Source of the DNA: Rhizobium croatiense
GTDB taxonomy: Bacteria; Pseudomonadota; Alphaproteobacteria; Rhizobiales; Rhizobiaceae
Assembly: GCF_019793465.1 (NCBI RefSeq)
Contig: NZ_JAILYJ010000015.1
Coordinates: forward strand, 124,001-188,000
Direction: 5' to 3'
Length of the DNA: 64,000 nt
The notes under the pieces were generated by a model. The model did not search any database, was not told the DNA's origin, and was given only the letters and a program-made list of their open reading frames with translations. Both the position numbers and the translations under genes were made by a program. Positions within the stretch are counted from its first letter, which is position 1. Each line of letters opens with the position of its first letter. This document shows, one piece after another, positions 63,460-64,000 of the stretch.

Positions 63460-64000
63460 TGGTGCGGGCGAGACCCGGGTCGTGCATGCGGTCCATGGCC
63501 GTCAGGAAAGACCGACAGATCCGGCCTACCAAGCCGGGCTGGTCGAAGAGCTCAGGCAAGCCTATGGACGCGCCGGCCTGATCGAACTCTACGGTCGCTT
63601 CGCGACCGGCGATGGTGTCGTCGACACCATGATGCGCAAAGCCATCTGGCAGGCGATCACGCGCAGCTGCGGCACGGGATTGCAGGTTGCGGGCGGCGCC
63701 GGCTTCAAACACCCGGAGACGTTCGAGATCGGCAACGGGGTGTTCATCGGATCTCAGGCCTATATCCAGGGGCGCTTCGACGGCCGATGCGCAATTGGCG
63801 ACAATGTCTGGATCGGGCCGATGGCCTATTTCGACGCGCGCGATCTCGTGATCGAGGATTCCGTCGGGTGGGGACCTGGCGCCAAGGTGCTTGGCTCGAC
63901 CCACACGGCACTGCCGGTGGATGTACCGATCATTCGAACGGATCTTGAAATCAGGCCGGTCCGCATCGGCGCAGAGGCCGATATCGGAACGAATGCGACT
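63449..64000 (+). CDS. Hexapeptide-repeat acyltransferase, 3' end outside window
   Basis: A frame open to the last base (184 codons seen). The ATG at 63449 overlaps the DegT gene by 11 bp. The N-terminal helical part (ELRQAYGRAGLIELYGRF) precedes hexapeptide repeats (FEIGNGVFIGSQAYIQG, CAIGDNVWIGPMAYFD, IEDSVGWGPGAKVLG) and a catalytic-type His in GSTHTALPVD. This is the pattern of sugar O-acetyltransferases of the WbbJ/LacA group. Long helical N-terminal extensions of this kind occur in polysaccharide-modifying members. It continues the amino-sugar operon. Confidence 0.82.
   Translation, partial: MSANGAGETRVVHAVHGRQERPTDPAYQAGLVEELRQAYGRAGLIELYGRFATGDGVVDTMMRKAIWQAITRSCGTGLQVAGGAGFKHPETFEIGNGVFIGSQAYIQGRFDGRCAIGDNVWIGPMAYFDARDLVIEDSVGWGPGAKVLGSTHTALPVDVPIIRTDLEIRPVRIGAEADIGTNAT

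Noticed and set aside
63452-63904. Minus-strand frame of about 150 codons at the right edge
   Set aside because: The plus strand here encodes a hexapeptide-repeat acyltransferase that runs off the window; the minus frame is its shadow.

Overview
The window looks like a large replicon of a Rhizobium species, probably of the R. leguminosarum / R. etli group. The reasons are high GC with strong third-position GC, a complete rhizobial glycerol operon (glpR, glpD, glpSTPQUV, glpK), alphaproteobacterial promoter words of the EcfG general-stress type (GGAAC-N16/17-NGTT), small families such as DUF992, DUF1328 and DUF2934, and surface-polysaccharide loci of rhizobial style. I see no rRNA, tRNA, CRISPR array, transposase or integrase. 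Both window ends cut a gene.

Layout. (1) 1-2940: end of a polysaccharide locus, with a WbpM/CapD-type nucleotide-sugar 4,6-dehydratase cut by the left edge and a convergent O-antigen ligase/polymerase. (2) 3251-13140: mixed genes, comprising two small stress-type proteins, a GntR regulator with mannonate dehydratase (uxuA), a mutarotase, an ABC-F ATPase followed by a VOC-domain remnant, small membrane or secreted proteins (DUF1328, DUF992), and a divergent LysR/EamA pair. (3) 13251-23329: the glycerol regulon in one direction. Direct repeats with an 11-bp period in front of glpR and glpD are the likely GlpR sites. (4) 23384-24247: a broken alanyl-tRNA-synthetase-like gene. (5) 24425-36868: a divergent catabolic cluster. 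The left arm encodes a DapA-family aldolase, a BNR/sialidase-like protein, an iron-type alcohol dehydrogenase and PdxA2. The right arm encodes a Dpp/Opp-type ABC transporter, a DUF1537 acid-sugar kinase and a GntR regulator. The enzymes can be read as a route from an imported 3-deoxy-2-keto sugar acid to pyruvate plus DHAP.

(6) 36998-42564: small hypothetical genes, a protein-isoaspartate methyltransferase/erythromycin-esterase fusion, a metallophosphoesterase and a nucleotidyltransferase-like protein. Most of the transcription units start behind EcfG-like promoter words, so this looks like a general-stress-response island. (7) 42675-59339: a surface-polysaccharide locus in two divergent arms. 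It holds gmd, a BY-type tyrosine kinase/chain-length protein, glycosyltransferases of families 2, 4, 8 and 26, a Wzy-type polymerase, a GH141-like beta-helix protein, a WbaP-type initiating transferase and UDP-glucuronate decarboxylase. A LuxR-type protein with a degenerate receiver (59484-60260) follows. (8) 60819-64000: an acetyltransferase, Gfo/Idh oxidoreductase and DegT aminotransferase with ATGA overlaps, resembling the WbpD/WbpB/WbpE set for 3-acetamido sugars, then an acyltransferase cut by the right edge.

The two catabolic modules meet at dihydroxyacetone phosphate: GlpK and GlpD make it from glycerol, and the DUF1537 kinase and PdxA2 make it from four-carbon sugar acids. The most interesting points are this acid-sugar cluster, the complementary loss of catalytic motifs in GlpS and GlpT, the set of stress promoters, and the pseudo-receiver regulator beside the polysaccharide locus. 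All assignments come from reading the sequence; no database search was run.
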